NCBI GenBank assembly: GCA_964480695.1
Contig: CAYZPO010000013.1
Location: forward strand, 1-22,939
DNA: 22,939 nt
From: CAZDDW01 sp964480695
Lineage (GTDB): Bacteria; Patescibacteriota; Patescibacteriia; UBA9934; CAZDDW01
Direction of reading: 5' to 3'
Positions 1-6,307 of this stretch are shown here, piece by piece. The translations under genes were made by a program, and so were the position numbers. Within the stretch, counting starts at the first letter, position 1; each line of letters begins with the position of its first letter. Under the pieces are notes generated by a model. The model had not been told where the DNA came from. It saw only the letters and a list, made by a program, of their open reading frames with translations, and did not search any database.

Positions 1-1
1 G

Positions 2-610
2 AACGGATCGATTAAAAAATGTGAACGTAATTATAGACGTTATAATACGAAAGGTATTGATTTAGTGATTTATGATTTATCTACTTTTGAAAAGTATGCG
101 GCTTGGGGAAGTCCTGAGGACTGGGATAGATACGACTTTTATTTAGCCAAGGTCTTAGTTGATAAAACAAAGGGGAAGATAAAAAAGATCGTGATTGAGA
201 AAGATAAGATTCCAAAAGACAAAGTTAGTTCTGTGGTTGTCAATTCATTGGGAGGTTATTTGAATAACGTATTCCGAAGTTTTAAATGTTATCGAGATAA
301 AAACAAGCTCGCTGCTCGGTTAGAGGCTGTGGAGTCTATTTATTATTTTCTCGCCGCTCTATTTGCTCTTGGGGATCGCTTGCGGCCTTATCACAAGTAT
401 TTGGAGTGGGAGCTTAAAAATTATCCGATCAAAAAATGGCCGTGGGGGCCACGAAAAACTATCAACCTACTAAGTAAGGTTCTAGAAAAGGGAGATGTCA
501 AGACCCAACAGAAGTTACTTGTCGTAGTTGAAAAGACCTTTAGAAAGCATGGCTACCGTCAAGTATTTGAAGACTGGAAAGATGAACTCAGATGGATGAA
601 GAGCTTTTAA
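2..610 (+). CDS. Nucleotidyltransferase-like protein, 3' part only
   Basis: The reading frame is open from base 2, so the gene starts before the window; a GTG at 65 is an internal codon of the same frame. The visible part is about 202 residues. Its first segment (YNTKGIDLVIYDL) resembles the end of a nucleotidyltransferase catalytic fold, where a beta strand carries the 'D-L-V-V' motif. What follows is a helical, Lys/Trp/Tyr-rich C-terminal domain (RLEAVESIYYFLAALFALG, RPYHKYLEWEL) like the substrate-binding helical domain of DUF4037/aminoglycoside-nucleotidyltransferase-type proteins. The N-terminal GS...D-x-D catalytic motif would lie upstream and cannot be checked. The stop is followed by a strong terminator shared with the convergent gene. 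The family assignment is from memory of similar proteins; a helical domain of another enzyme cannot be excluded. Confidence 0.6.
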   Translation, partial: NGSIKKCERNYRRYNTKGIDLVIYDLSTFEKYAAWGSPEDWDRYDFYLAKVLVDKTKGKIKKIVIEKDKIPKDKVSSVVVNSLGGYLNNVFRSFKCYRDKNKLAARLEAVESIYYFLAALFALGDRLRPYHKYLEWELKNYPIKKWPWGPRKTINLLSKVLEKGDVKTQQKLLVVVEKTFRKHGYRQVFEDWKDELRWMKSF

Positions 611-631
611 TGAAGTGAAGTATGTAGCAAC

Positions 632-662
632 AAAATAACCCCGCTGTTGGCGGGGTTATTTT
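632..662. terminator. Bidirectional intrinsic terminator between convergent genes
   Basis: A perfect 13-bp stem (632-644 with 650-662) has the GC core CCCCGC/GCGGGG and a 5-base loop TGTTG. It is A-rich on one side and T-rich on the other, so it reads as a Rho-independent terminator on both strands. It sits between the stop at 610 (+) and the stop at 681 (-). Confidence 0.9.
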
Positions 663-680
663 ATTTTTGATTAAACAACA

Positions 681-1061
681 CTATCGCGGAAATGGGGCTA
701 GAGATAAAAGGTGGTCAGTTTCTTTTTCAGCCAGCACCTCTTTGTTTCGTAGAGTTCCGATCAGCTCGTTTAATTGTTTAGACAACTTTCTCATCAAAGA
801 AACCAACTCGCCTTTGAGGCTGGCTAGTTTTTTATCCATGGCATCAAAAAATTCTTGTTTGAGTTTATTTTGAGATTTCCTCAGATCTTCCTTAGTAACC
901 ATGTGTTCTTGAAGAAATCCCATGAGATCATTCATGTTGTCTGTAAGACCACTTACTTTCCCTGTTAGGTCATTTAGGTTATCTGTTAGATTATTCACGT
1001 TGCCTGACAGGTTATTCAGGTTGGTATTGATTGATTTTAGGGTCGGTTCTTTTTCCTCCAT
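681..1061 (-). CDS. Small coiled-coil protein with 14-residue repeats
   Basis: 126 aa, function unknown. The N-terminal third is a tandem repeat of about 14 residues (NLNNLSGNVNNLTD, then NLNDLTGKVSGLTD, then NMNDLMG), with Leu/Val/Met every third or fourth position. The rest (residues about 55-120) is a charged amphipathic helix with a 'VTKEDLRK' segment, so the whole chain is predicted to be a coiled coil. No membrane segment or signal peptide is seen. It lies 25 bases downstream of recA on the same strand, but a TATAAT sits just upstream of its ATG (1070-1075), so it may have its own leaderless transcript. It ends at the shared terminator 632-662. Short coiled-coil proteins with TKEDL-type segments are common in CPR genomes and phages; nothing here supports a specific role. 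Confidence 0.75.
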   Translation of the reverse strand: MEEKEPTLKSINTNLNNLSGNVNNLTDNLNDLTGKVSGLTDNMNDLMGFLQEHMVTKEDLRKSQNKLKQEFFDAMDKKLASLKGELVSLMRKLSKQLNELIGTLRNKEVLAEKETDHLLSLAPFPR

Positions 1062-1069
1062 AGATTTCT

Positions 1070-1075
1070 ATTATA
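1070..1075 (-). promoter_or_regulatory. Possible -10 box (TATAAT) next to the coiled-coil gene start
   Basis: On the minus strand a consensus TATAAT ends 8 bases before the ATG at 1061, in the gap after the recA stop. Transcription from it would start about at the start codon, giving a leaderless mRNA; no Shine-Dalgarno is present. No good -35 is seen at 16-18 bp, so the call is weak. Confidence 0.35.
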
Positions 1076-1086
1076 ACACACCGTCT

Positions 1087-2112
1087 TTATTCAGCTTTAG
1101 CTACCACTTGCTGTTCGATGGCTTTGCGGATTTGTTTCATCATCTTGGTGTTTTCACGCATAGTTCGTTTAGCGTTCTCACGACCAACACCTAGTTTTTC
1201 TTCCCCAAAACTATAACTGTTACCTCGTTTTTCTATTACTTCAGTTTCAACTCCGAGATCGAGCAGGTCGCCTGCGATAGAGATACCTTCGTTGTACATA
1301 ATGTCAAACTCGCAACGACGAAATGGGGGGGCGACCTTGTTTTTAACAATCTTGGCTTTGACTCGATTGCCGATAATCTGTTCGGCTTGTTTAATTTGCG
1401 CGGCACGACGAACTTCAATCCGAACTGAGGAATAGAACTTCAAGGCATTACCTCCAGGAGTAGTTTCTGGATTCCCGAACATGACACCGATTTTATGTCG
1501 AATCTGGTTAATAAAGATAACCGTAGTATTTGATTTAGCTACGATCGCAGCTAGTTTACGTAGGGCCTGACTCATTAGCCGTGCTTGTAGTCCCATATGA
1601 ACGTCACCCATATCACCCTCAATTTCAGCCTTTGGAGTTAGAGCTGCCACTGAATCAATCACGACTACATCAACGGCACTAGAGCGGACCAGAGTTTCTA
1701 CGATCTCTAGCGCTTGTTCGCCAGTGTCCGGTTGGCTGATAAACAAAGCTTCAATGTCGACCCCGATTTTCTGTGCATATTCAGGGTCTAGAGCGTGCTC
1801 AGCATCAACAAAAGCAGCCACACCACCACCCTTCTGAGTCTCAGCTACAATATGCTGTGCGAGCGTGGTCTTTCCAGAAGATTCAGGACCATATATTTCC
1901 ACGATGCGTCCTTGAGGCACGCCACCAATTCCCAAAGCCAAATCAAGTGACAGACATCCGGTCGAGATCGCATCAACCTGCATGGTCTTAGCTTCACCCA
2001 AGCGCATGATCGAACCCTCACCGAACTTTTGTTTAATTTGATTGATTGCTTCTAGCGCGGCTTCGGACTTGGGATCAGATCCTGTAGCCGGCTCTTTTAC
2101 TTGTTTAGCCAT
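1087..2112 (-). CDS. recA: RecA recombinase
   Basis: 341 aa, full length for RecA. It forms filaments on single-stranded DNA and catalyses ATP-dependent strand exchange, and in SOS-competent bacteria it activates LexA cleavage. Visible motifs are Walker A GPESSGKT (residues 75-82), Walker B VVVIDSVAAL (149-158), the GDMGDVHMGLQARLMSQALRKL loop L1 region, and loop L2 with GVMFGNPETTPGG (209-221). The C-terminal domain is Lys/Arg-rich and lacks the long acidic tail of Escherichia coli RecA. The ATG at 2112 gives the usual N-terminus (MAKQ..., then KFGEGSIMRLG). No Shine-Dalgarno lies upstream; the leader is A/T-rich with a repeated TTAGAAA on the minus strand. No obvious LexA box is visible. 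An upstream terminator (2213-2238) separates it from the ftsK unit, so it probably has its own promoter in 2113-2210. Confidence 0.98.
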   Translation of the reverse strand: MAKQVKEPATGSDPKSEAALEAINQIKQKFGEGSIMRLGEAKTMQVDAISTGCLSLDLALGIGGVPQGRIVEIYGPESSGKTTLAQHIVAETQKGGGVAAFVDAEHALDPEYAQKIGVDIEALFISQPDTGEQALEIVETLVRSSAVDVVVIDSVAALTPKAEIEGDMGDVHMGLQARLMSQALRKLAAIVAKSNTTVIFINQIRHKIGVMFGNPETTPGGNALKFYSSVRIEVRRAAQIKQAEQIIGNRVKAKIVKNKVAPPFRRCEFDIMYNEGISIAGDLLDLGVETEVIEKRGNSYSFGEEKLGVGRENAKRTMRENTKMMKQIRKAIEQQVVAKAE

Positions 2113-2212
2113 AAGTTTCTAATTTCTAATTGTTAGTATTAACGTTTTACCTTTTATTTTAGTAAAAATCAAGCCTGTTTAAATTGAGTGACAAAAGGTT
2201 TTTAAAAATACG

Positions 2213-2238
2213 AAAACAGGGCTAGTCCTCCCTGTTTT
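2213..2238 (-). terminator. Intrinsic terminator after the ftsK / RodZ-like unit
   Basis: A 9-bp perfect stem (AAAACAGGG 2213-2221 with CCCTGTTTT 2230-2238) closes an 8-base loop. On the minus strand the stem is followed by a T-rich run (TTTTCGTATTTTT). It lies between the RodZ-like gene and recA, so it most likely ends the ftsK transcript. Confidence 0.75.
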
Positions 2239-2249
2239 TGTCTTGTCAG

Positions 2250-2286
2250 AAACGGTTAACAGAATTTTGGTTATCCACAACCGTTT
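2250..2286. other. Inverted repeat enclosing a consensus DnaA-box sequence
   Basis: AAACGGTT (2250-2257) and AACCGTTT (2279-2286) form an 8-bp inverted repeat around a 21-base loop. The loop ends in TTATCCAC, and with the next base the site reads TTATCCACA (2271-2279), the 9-base DnaA-box consensus. It directly follows the stop of the RodZ-like gene. A single box is weak evidence for DnaA binding; it may simply be part of the terminator region. Confidence 0.3.
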
Positions 2287-2296
2287 TTAAAGTATA

Positions 2297-2971
2297 TCAT
2301 TCACTGCTTTCAAAAACCACTGTTCGGTACACAACTGTTTTCCTTGAATAACGTTTAGCAGCTTCAATATTGATGATATTCGGTCCTCGTTCTAAATCAA
2401 CTAAAGTGGAAAAGTATCCTGAACGATCTGGAAGAACACTGCTTCCATTTACCCAGACCTGCACTCGTTCCTCAACTTGACCACTAACTTCAGTCCTGGC
2501 TTCAGACACAGCAACTCCGTCATTAGGGATAAAGAGTTCAATTGATGGAGCCATGATCAAACTATTAATTTGCCACCCAAGATACCCAACGATTCCCAAA
2601 CAAACGGCAGCGATCATTCCAATTTTTATAAAGCGGTGCGATGACAGAAGTTTGGCGCCACGAATTCGTTGGCGAGGTAGGCGCATGTGGTCCTGAATAA
2701 CATCACACCGTCCACATTCTTCGTCAAAACGCTTAAGAAAATATTTGCTATCTCCTTCAAGGAATTTAACGTATCTTTTAATAAAGTTGCGAGTATAGAC
2801 TGGTTCTGGTAGTTGGGTGTAGTCATTGCGTTCTAGAGCCTCTAAATAACCTTGTTGGATATTAGTTTTGGCTGCAGCCTGCTCCATGGAAATAGCCAAA
2901 CGGCGCCGCATCTGTTGAAGCTTGGCGCCGAGAGTTTCTTTGTCTTCAAGAGGTCGAACTGCAAATCCCAT
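2297..2971 (-). CDS. RodZ-like HTH, single-pass membrane protein
   Basis: 224 aa. Residues about 13-70 are an HTH_25/Xre-type helix-turn-helix of the RodZ kind (LGAKLQQMRRRLAISMEQAA, then YLEALERNDYTQLPEPVYTRNFIKRYVKFL). A basic segment (98-116) leads into one transmembrane helix (about 116-138). The outside part (143-224) is beta-rich and Ig-like (VSGQVEERVQVWVNG, GYFSTLVDLERGPNIINIEA). RodZ links the MreB cytoskeleton to the membrane in cell elongation; in CPR bacteria such proteins are usually annotated only as 'helix-turn-helix domain protein', and the extracellular domain here is not the classic RodZ DUF4115. The start lies 2 bases after the ftsK stop, so the two are co-transcribed. A role in morphogenesis or division is inferred from domain order and from ftsK linkage. 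Confidence 0.85.
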   Translation of the reverse strand: MGFAVRPLEDKETLGAKLQQMRRRLAISMEQAAAKTNIQQGYLEALERNDYTQLPEPVYTRNFIKRYVKFLEGDSKYFLKRFDEECGRCDVIQDHMRLPRQRIRGAKLLSSHRFIKIGMIAAVCLGIVGYLGWQINSLIMAPSIELFIPNDGVAVSEARTEVSGQVEERVQVWVNGSSVLPDRSGYFSTLVDLERGPNIINIEAAKRYSRKTVVYRTVVFESSE

Positions 2972-2973
2972 AT

Positions 2974-5199
2974 TTACTCTTCGTATTCATCATAATCCTC
3001 CTCCTCTTCTTCATAGTCATCTTCGTCAACCTCATATTCTTCTTCCTCTAATTCACTGCCGGGCATTTCTTTAACCAAAACCTCGCGAGGTTTTGATCCT
3101 TCAGCTGGGCCAACAATCCCTTGTTCTTCTAGAAGATCAATAATTCTCGCAGCCCGGGAGTAACCGATCTTTAAACGTCGTTGTAAAAGCGAGGTCGAAG
3201 CCTTATTGGCTTGCAAGATGACTTCCATCGCGTCTTGGAGCAATGGGTCTTCGTCACTGCTACTGTCTAGGATTGTTCCGGTCTTATGTTTTTCTGTTAT
3301 TTCATAATTATAATCAGGAACCTCTTCGCCTTTGAGGAAATCAACTACGCGTTTGATTTCTTTATCTGAGACAAAGGCGCCTTGCAAACGTTTTGGTTTT
3401 GAGATTTCGGCTGAAGTGAAAAGCATGTCTCCACGCCCAAGTAGTTTCTCAGCTCCAGAGCAATCAAGAATGGTTCTTGAGTCAGTTTGGCTGGCTACAG
3501 CAAAAGCCACTCGGCAAGGGATGTTAGCCTTGATTAGACCAGTGATCACATCAACCGATGGTCGTTGGGTGGCCAAGGCCAGATGAATACCAACAGCTCG
3601 GGCCATTTGAGCGATGCGGATGATGCAGGCCTCGACTTCGTGGGCTGAACTGGTCATCAAGTCAGCCAGCTCGTCAATCACGATTACAATCTTTGGCATG
3701 CGTGCCTTAGCTCGGGCGTTATAAGCATTAATATCACGGGCTCCAAATTTAGACAGGACTTCAAGACGACGTTCCATTTCGCGCACGGTCCACTTTAGGG
3801 CGTTAACTGTTTCTTCGACTTTCATGATTGGAGGTACCAAAAGGTGAGGGATACCCTGATAAACTGTTAGTTCAACCCGTTTCGGATCAACCATGATGAA
3901 TTTTAGATCATCCGGTCCGTTAGAGTAGAGTAGACTAACGATCATAGAATTAAGACAAACGGATTTTCCTGATCCAGTAGCTCCAGCCACCAGCATGTGC
4001 GGCATCTTATCCAGTGGCATGGCCCAAGATTTTCCAGTCACGTCTTTTCCAATAGCTACTGTTAAATTAGTTGGTCGACGTAGGAAAGGTTTTGATTCCA
4101 GGACTTCACGAAGACTAACTGTGGCCACTGATTGGTTCGGAACTTCAATACCGACCAGAGACTTGCCAGGAATTGGAGCCTCGATTCTGATTGGGTGAGC
4201 AGCTAAGGCTAAGGCCAGATCATTGTTCAAAGAAATGACCCGTGACAATTTTACTCCCTCAGCTGGGCGAAGAGTGTACTGAGTAACGGTTGGTCCGATT
4301 TCGATTCCGTTCATCTCAACCTCAATCCCAAAATTTTCAAACGTTCGGCGGATAATTTCCTTGTTACGATTAGTGTCACCAGAATTTGGTTTGGCTCCGC
4401 GATGCTCAAGTAGATTCAAAGGTACCTCAACCTTGCGTCGTGAAGTTGTAGTTAACACCCCGGTTTCTTCTAGAACCGTTTGTCCTTTTGTTTTCTGTTT
4501 TCTGTTTTTTGTTGCCTCTTCCTCATCTTCCTCTTCGTATTCCTCATCTTCTTCAGGAGCCTCCCACTCTTCTTCATCTTCGATCCATTCCTCATCCTCA
4601 TCATCTCTTCGAGAGCGACGTAAGCCAGCCAAATGCAATAACCGTCCAAAAGGTCCGGTGACATGCGTATGTAAGGACATCATGGAATGCAGAGAAGTAT
4701 TAAAAATGAGCATGACAGAAACCAAAAGAAGAGCAGCCAGAATAACCAGCGCTCCCCAGAAGCCAGTAATGTTCCCTAAGATTTTTTCTAAAAATAATCC
4801 AATGTAGCCACCATTTTTAATTAACATTTCCGAGCTGGCGATGTTTCCATTAAAAGCGATCAGGTTTATTAATCCATTAAAAGACAGGAAGAAGAATAAA
4901 AAACCAAGGTAGTTATAAGTTGAAAGACGGACGTGCTCAGGATAAAGAAGATTAGCCCCGATCGCCAAAAACATGATCGGAACTAAGAAACGGTCCCAGC
5001 CAAAGGTGATGGCCATAGCAGAATCAACCAATTTTCCAGCTCCACCAGCCAGGTCAAAGAAGGACAGGATTAAGATTGCGGCTACAGCGAAAAAAACAAT
5101 GGCCACAATGCCAATTTTTGTTTCTGGATTCATATCCAGAAAGTACTCCCGCTCGGTTTTTCTACTGCGCTTCTTTTTTCGTTTGTATTTTCGAGCCAT
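2974..5199 (-). CDS. ftsK: DNA translocase FtsK/SpoIIIE
   Basis: 741 aa, membrane-anchored hexameric DNA pump for chromosome segregation at the division septum. After a very basic N-terminus, four transmembrane helices are visible (about 28-48, 70-86, 95-118, 145-167). A strongly acidic linker (about 199-229) follows, then the FtsK alpha domain (about 280-375) and the beta motor with Walker A GATGSGKS (406-413) and Walker B IVIVIDELADL (504-514). A C-terminal gamma winged helix (about 653-711, SLLQRRLKIGYSRAARIIDLLEEQGIVGP) would read polar KOPS-like sites. It ends in a second acidic tail (SELEEEEYEVDEDDYEEEEE). The linker is much shorter than in E. coli FtsK and resembles SpoIIIE. It is the first gene of the unit with the RodZ-like gene, probably driven by an extended -10 just upstream. 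Confidence 0.96.
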   Translation of the reverse strand: MARKYKRKKKRSRKTEREYFLDMNPETKIGIVAIVFFAVAAILILSFFDLAGGAGKLVDSAMAITFGWDRFLVPIMFLAIGANLLYPEHVRLSTYNYLGFLFFFLSFNGLINLIAFNGNIASSEMLIKNGGYIGLFLEKILGNITGFWGALVILAALLLVSVMLIFNTSLHSMMSLHTHVTGPFGRLLHLAGLRRSRRDDEDEEWIEDEEEWEAPEEDEEYEEEDEEEATKNRKQKTKGQTVLEETGVLTTTSRRKVEVPLNLLEHRGAKPNSGDTNRNKEIIRRTFENFGIEVEMNGIEIGPTVTQYTLRPAEGVKLSRVISLNNDLALALAAHPIRIEAPIPGKSLVGIEVPNQSVATVSLREVLESKPFLRRPTNLTVAIGKDVTGKSWAMPLDKMPHMLVAGATGSGKSVCLNSMIVSLLYSNGPDDLKFIMVDPKRVELTVYQGIPHLLVPPIMKVEETVNALKWTVREMERRLEVLSKFGARDINAYNARAKARMPKIVIVIDELADLMTSSAHEVEACIIRIAQMARAVGIHLALATQRPSVDVITGLIKANIPCRVAFAVASQTDSRTILDCSGAEKLLGRGDMLFTSAEISKPKRLQGAFVSDKEIKRVVDFLKGEEVPDYNYEITEKHKTGTILDSSSDEDPLLQDAMEVILQANKASTSLLQRRLKIGYSRAARIIDLLEEQGIVGPAEGSKPREVLVKEMPGSELEEEEYEVDEDDYEEEEEDYDEYEE

Positions 5200-5209
5200 A
5201 AGTGAGCTT

Positions 5210-5218
5210 ATTTTACCA
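5210..5218 (-). promoter_or_regulatory. Possible extended -10 promoter for ftsK
   Basis: On the minus strand TGGTAAAAT (TG-n-TAAAAT) lies 11 bases before the ftsK ATG. No matching -35 is seen at 16-18 bp, as expected for extended -10 promoters. Transcripts would have almost no leader, and no Shine-Dalgarno precedes the ATG. Confidence 0.4.
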
Positions 5219-5260
5219 TTTAAAGTAAAAATAGGGTAGTGGAAGATTTGGGGATCAGGA

Positions 5261-5289
5261 TTGACATTTTGGCTAAAATACGGTATCCT
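5261..5289 (+). promoter_or_regulatory. Sigma-70-type promoter for the 85-aa membrane protein gene
   Basis: TTGACA (5261-5266), a 17-bp spacer, and TATCCT (5284-5289). The -35 is a perfect consensus. The predicted start is near 5296, giving a leader of about 45 bases before the ATG at 5341. Confidence 0.8.
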
Positions 5290-5340
5290 GGGTAGTCTCG
5301 TGTGTTAATGTAGAAGCAGTAGAAGAGGGAGGACAAGCTG

Positions 5341-5598
5341 ATGCTGGATTACCAACCTACATACGTTCAGAACCTGAGGCGGAAGCGAGATTGCTGTTTG
5401 GTTAAAGTTATGGGCGGCTTGGGTTTACTCCTGGTTTTCCTGGTTGGGCAGACCCTGATTCCATTAGACAGAGTCGGAATTCACTGGGGTTTAGGTGTCT
5501 TGGGTGCAGCTGGTGTGGTGATCGCGATCATCAACCTGGTGCGTCGAGAGCGCTTTCAGGAAGAGTTGCAAGGTATCTCGAGCTACTCCGGGGACTGA
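5341..5598 (+). CDS. Small two-helix membrane protein, unknown function
   Basis: 85 aa. Two hydrophobic helices (about 21-41 and 46-66) are flanked by basic residues (NLRRKRD before the first, VRRERF after the second), predicting a hairpin in the membrane with both ends inside. No catalytic motif is visible and I do not recognise the family. The start is well supported: a Shine-Dalgarno GGGAGGA at 5328-5334, a good promoter at 5261-5289, and a single-gene layout. Its coding sequence is richer in G+C than the neighbouring ftsK and rpoB, and a clear Shine-Dalgarno is rare in this window, so it stands apart from its neighbours. It could be a transferred gene or one under different expression constraints. 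Confidence 0.75.
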   Translation: MLDYQPTYVQNLRRKRDCCLVKVMGGLGLLLVFLVGQTLIPLDRVGIHWGLGVLGAAGVVIAIINLVRRERFQEELQGISSYSGD

Positions 5599-5621
5599 CC
5601 TCAGCGCACATTCTCCAATCC

Positions 5622-5692
5622 CCCTTCACGCGCGTGCTAGTGCGTGGAGGGCGGCCTACCTGTGCTATTGAGCCTCGATAGCAAGGGTAGGC
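5622..5692 (+). other. Two consecutive stem-loops after the 85-aa gene
   Basis: Hairpin one is a 10-bp stem (5622-5631 with 5642-5651, including one G-T pair) with a 10-base loop. Hairpin two pairs GCCTACC (5654-5660) with GGTAGGC (5686-5692) and TGCTAT (5663-5668) with ATAGCA (5678-5683) around a 2x2 internal mismatch. No T-run follows, so they are not classic intrinsic terminators. They may stabilise the 3' end of the mRNA, or belong to a pause or termination signal just before the next promoter at 5701. Confidence 0.55.
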
Positions 5693-5700
5693 TGATTGCC

Positions 5701-5729
5701 TTGACAAAATCAAAAAAATAGTGTATTCT
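5701..5729 (+). promoter_or_regulatory. Sigma-70-type promoter of structured RNA 1
   Basis: TTGACA (5701-5706), a 17-bp A-rich spacer, and TATTCT (5724-5729). The start should be about 5736. No credible protein gene follows before the terminator at about 5930, so it drives a non-coding RNA. Confidence 0.82.
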
Positions 5730-5736
5730 GGTAAGT

Positions 5737-5930
5737 TGTTCGCTTAAATAAGGCGAAAAATAACCCCATGCTGGAGGACGAGAGTCGCTGCGTAAGCAGT
5801 GTGGTCTTCCTCACGATGTGCCCATAGGCTCCGGCTTATTACACACCGATGAGGCTGATCAGAGGCACGATGCCAAAGCCGTAAGGCGGGCCACTCGTGA
5901 TCCCGTTCTCCAGTATGGGGTTTTTTCTTT
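5737..5930 (+). ncRNA. Structured small RNA 1 (about 195 nt, family not recognised)
   Basis: It lies between a strong promoter (5701-5729) and a T-run (5921-5932). A 5' hairpin (TTCGC/GCGAA, 5739-5757) is followed by a 15-bp closing stem with one G-U pair (5762-5776 with 5908-5922). The closing stem encloses a multibranched core: ACGAG/CTCGT (5778-5782 with 5894-5898); CGCTGC-GTAA-GCAGTG (5786-5801) with a GNRA tetraloop; a long hairpin CCTCACG-A-TGTG / CACA-C-CG-A-TGAGG (5809-5854) capped by ATAGGC-TCCG-GCTTAT with a UNCG tetraloop; GGC-ACGAT-GCC (5864-5874); and GCC-GTAA-GGC (5878-5887), another GNRA loop. The number of stable tetraloops argues for a real folded RNA. I find no signature of RNase P, tmRNA, SRP RNA or a tRNA. 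Regulatory or housekeeping role unknown. Confidence 0.7.
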
Positions 5931-5932
5931 TT
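5908..5932 (+). terminator. Intrinsic terminator formed by the closing stem of RNA 1
   Basis: The 3' strand of the closing stem (CTCCAGTATGGGGT) runs straight into TTTTTTCTTTTT. The RNA's own end-to-end pairing therefore builds the termination hairpin. Confidence 0.8.
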
Positions 5933-5949
5933 ATGCACACTTTAGGCTC

Positions 5950-5978
5950 TTGACCCAGCCTAAAATCTAAGTTATTAT
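5950..5978 (+). promoter_or_regulatory. Sigma-70-type promoter of structured RNA 2
   Basis: TTGACC (5950-5955), a 17-bp spacer, and TATTAT (5973-5978), only about 20 bases after the terminator of RNA 1. The start should be about 5985. Confidence 0.78.
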
Positions 5979-5985
5979 TTCCACC

Positions 5986-6157
5986 TGTAAGATATCCGTT
6001 CTTCAGCTGCGAAGAAATGGCGATTCTGTTGAGCTGGTGCCGCAAGCGTACCCCTCGTCTATGACGGGGAAAATCTCTCTCCTCGCGTTTGCCAGGCATA
6101 GGTTCGACTCTTCGACATCGCTTTTCTCTTCGCAGCTGCAGGGCGGTTATTTTTTTG
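5986..6157 (+). ncRNA. Rod-shaped small RNA 2 (about 170 nt), 6S-like candidate
   Basis: Its two ends pair over a perfect 12-bp stem, CAGCTGCGAAGA (6004-6015) with TCTTCGCAGCTG (6127-6138). Outside an internal loop the pairing continues (ATATCCG 5992-5998 with CGGTTAT 6144-6150, one mismatch) and meets a T-run. Inward it goes on as a rod: GCGA/TCGC (6020-6023, 6118-6121), TGTTGAG/TTCGACA (6027-6033, 6111-6117), an asymmetric internal loop (4 bases 6034-6037 against 12 bases 6099-6110), TGCC/GGCA (6038-6041, 6095-6098), GCAAGCG/CGTTTGC (6042-6048, 6086-6092), and an apical hairpin at 6052-6069. A long rod with a lopsided central bubble and its own promoter is the architecture of 6S RNA, which binds the RNA polymerase holoenzyme. 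The 6S assignment is an inference from shape only. Confidence 0.65.
6127..6157 (+). terminator. Intrinsic terminator formed by the closing stem of RNA 2
   Basis: The closing stem of RNA 2 leads into an uninterrupted run of eight T (6150-6157). Confidence 0.78.
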
Positions 6158-6272
6158 TGGATAGATTGTTAAGTTCAGGGGTTGACAATGTATCTCTGGA
6201 CTGTTTTTTAGCTAAAATTAGCGAAGTAAACTTTTTCCCAAGTATTTCCCTTGTTTATCCACTTTTTCTAGC
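6158..6272 (+). other. A/T-rich spacer between RNA 2 and the rpoB promoter
   Basis: No gene is seen. GTGGATA (6158-6164) and TATCCAC (6255-6261) form a long-range inverted repeat; the second copy lies in TTATCCACT, one base off the DnaA-box consensus. A perfect TTGACA occurs at 6182-6187, but the hexamer 17 bp downstream is TTTTTA, a poor -10. GCTAAAATTAGC (6211-6222) is an imperfect palindrome. It may hold regulator sites for the rpoB promoter. Confidence 0.4.
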
Positions 6273-6301
6273 TTGACAGCGTAAGGATCTTTTGGTATTC
6301 T
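6273..6301 (+). promoter_or_regulatory. Sigma-70-type promoter of the rpoB-rpoC-yebC operon
   Basis: TTGACA (6273-6278), a 17-bp spacer, and TATTCT (6296-6301). The start is expected about 6308, leaving a leader of about 227 bases before the rpoB ATG at 6535. The -10 hexamer and spacing are the same as in the promoter of RNA 1. Confidence 0.82.
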
Positions 6302-6307
6302 CCGCTT

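Noticed and set aside
2113..2200. recA promoter or LexA box
   Set aside because: Several A/T-rich hexamers (for example TAATAC and TTGATT on the minus strand) exist but none with a convincing partner at 16-18 bp, and no known SOS-box motif is visible.
4361..4807. Plus-strand 148-aa Ser-rich reading frame
   Set aside because: It is the antisense shadow of the Glu-rich FtsK linker.
5827..5842. CTCCGGCTTAT, like the 3' conserved end of RNase P RNA
   Set aside because: The matching 5' P4 strand (GAGGAAAGTCC) is not found upstream, and the bases form a UNCG-capped hairpin within RNA 1.
6101..6111. GGTTCGACTC, like a tRNA or tmRNA T-loop
   Set aside because: The flanking bases do not form a 5-bp T-stem, there is no acceptor stem or CCA, and the bases fit into the rod-shaped RNA 2 fold.
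6182..6210. Fourth promoter in the spacer after RNA 2
   Set aside because: The -35 is perfect (TTGACA) but the hexamer 17 bp away is TTTTTA, and a better promoter follows at 6273.
5744..6276. Short reading frames in the RNA array (for example 5839-6099 minus, 6037-6276 plus)
   Set aside because: They lie across stable hairpins and terminators, have no ribosome-binding site and no protein-like composition.
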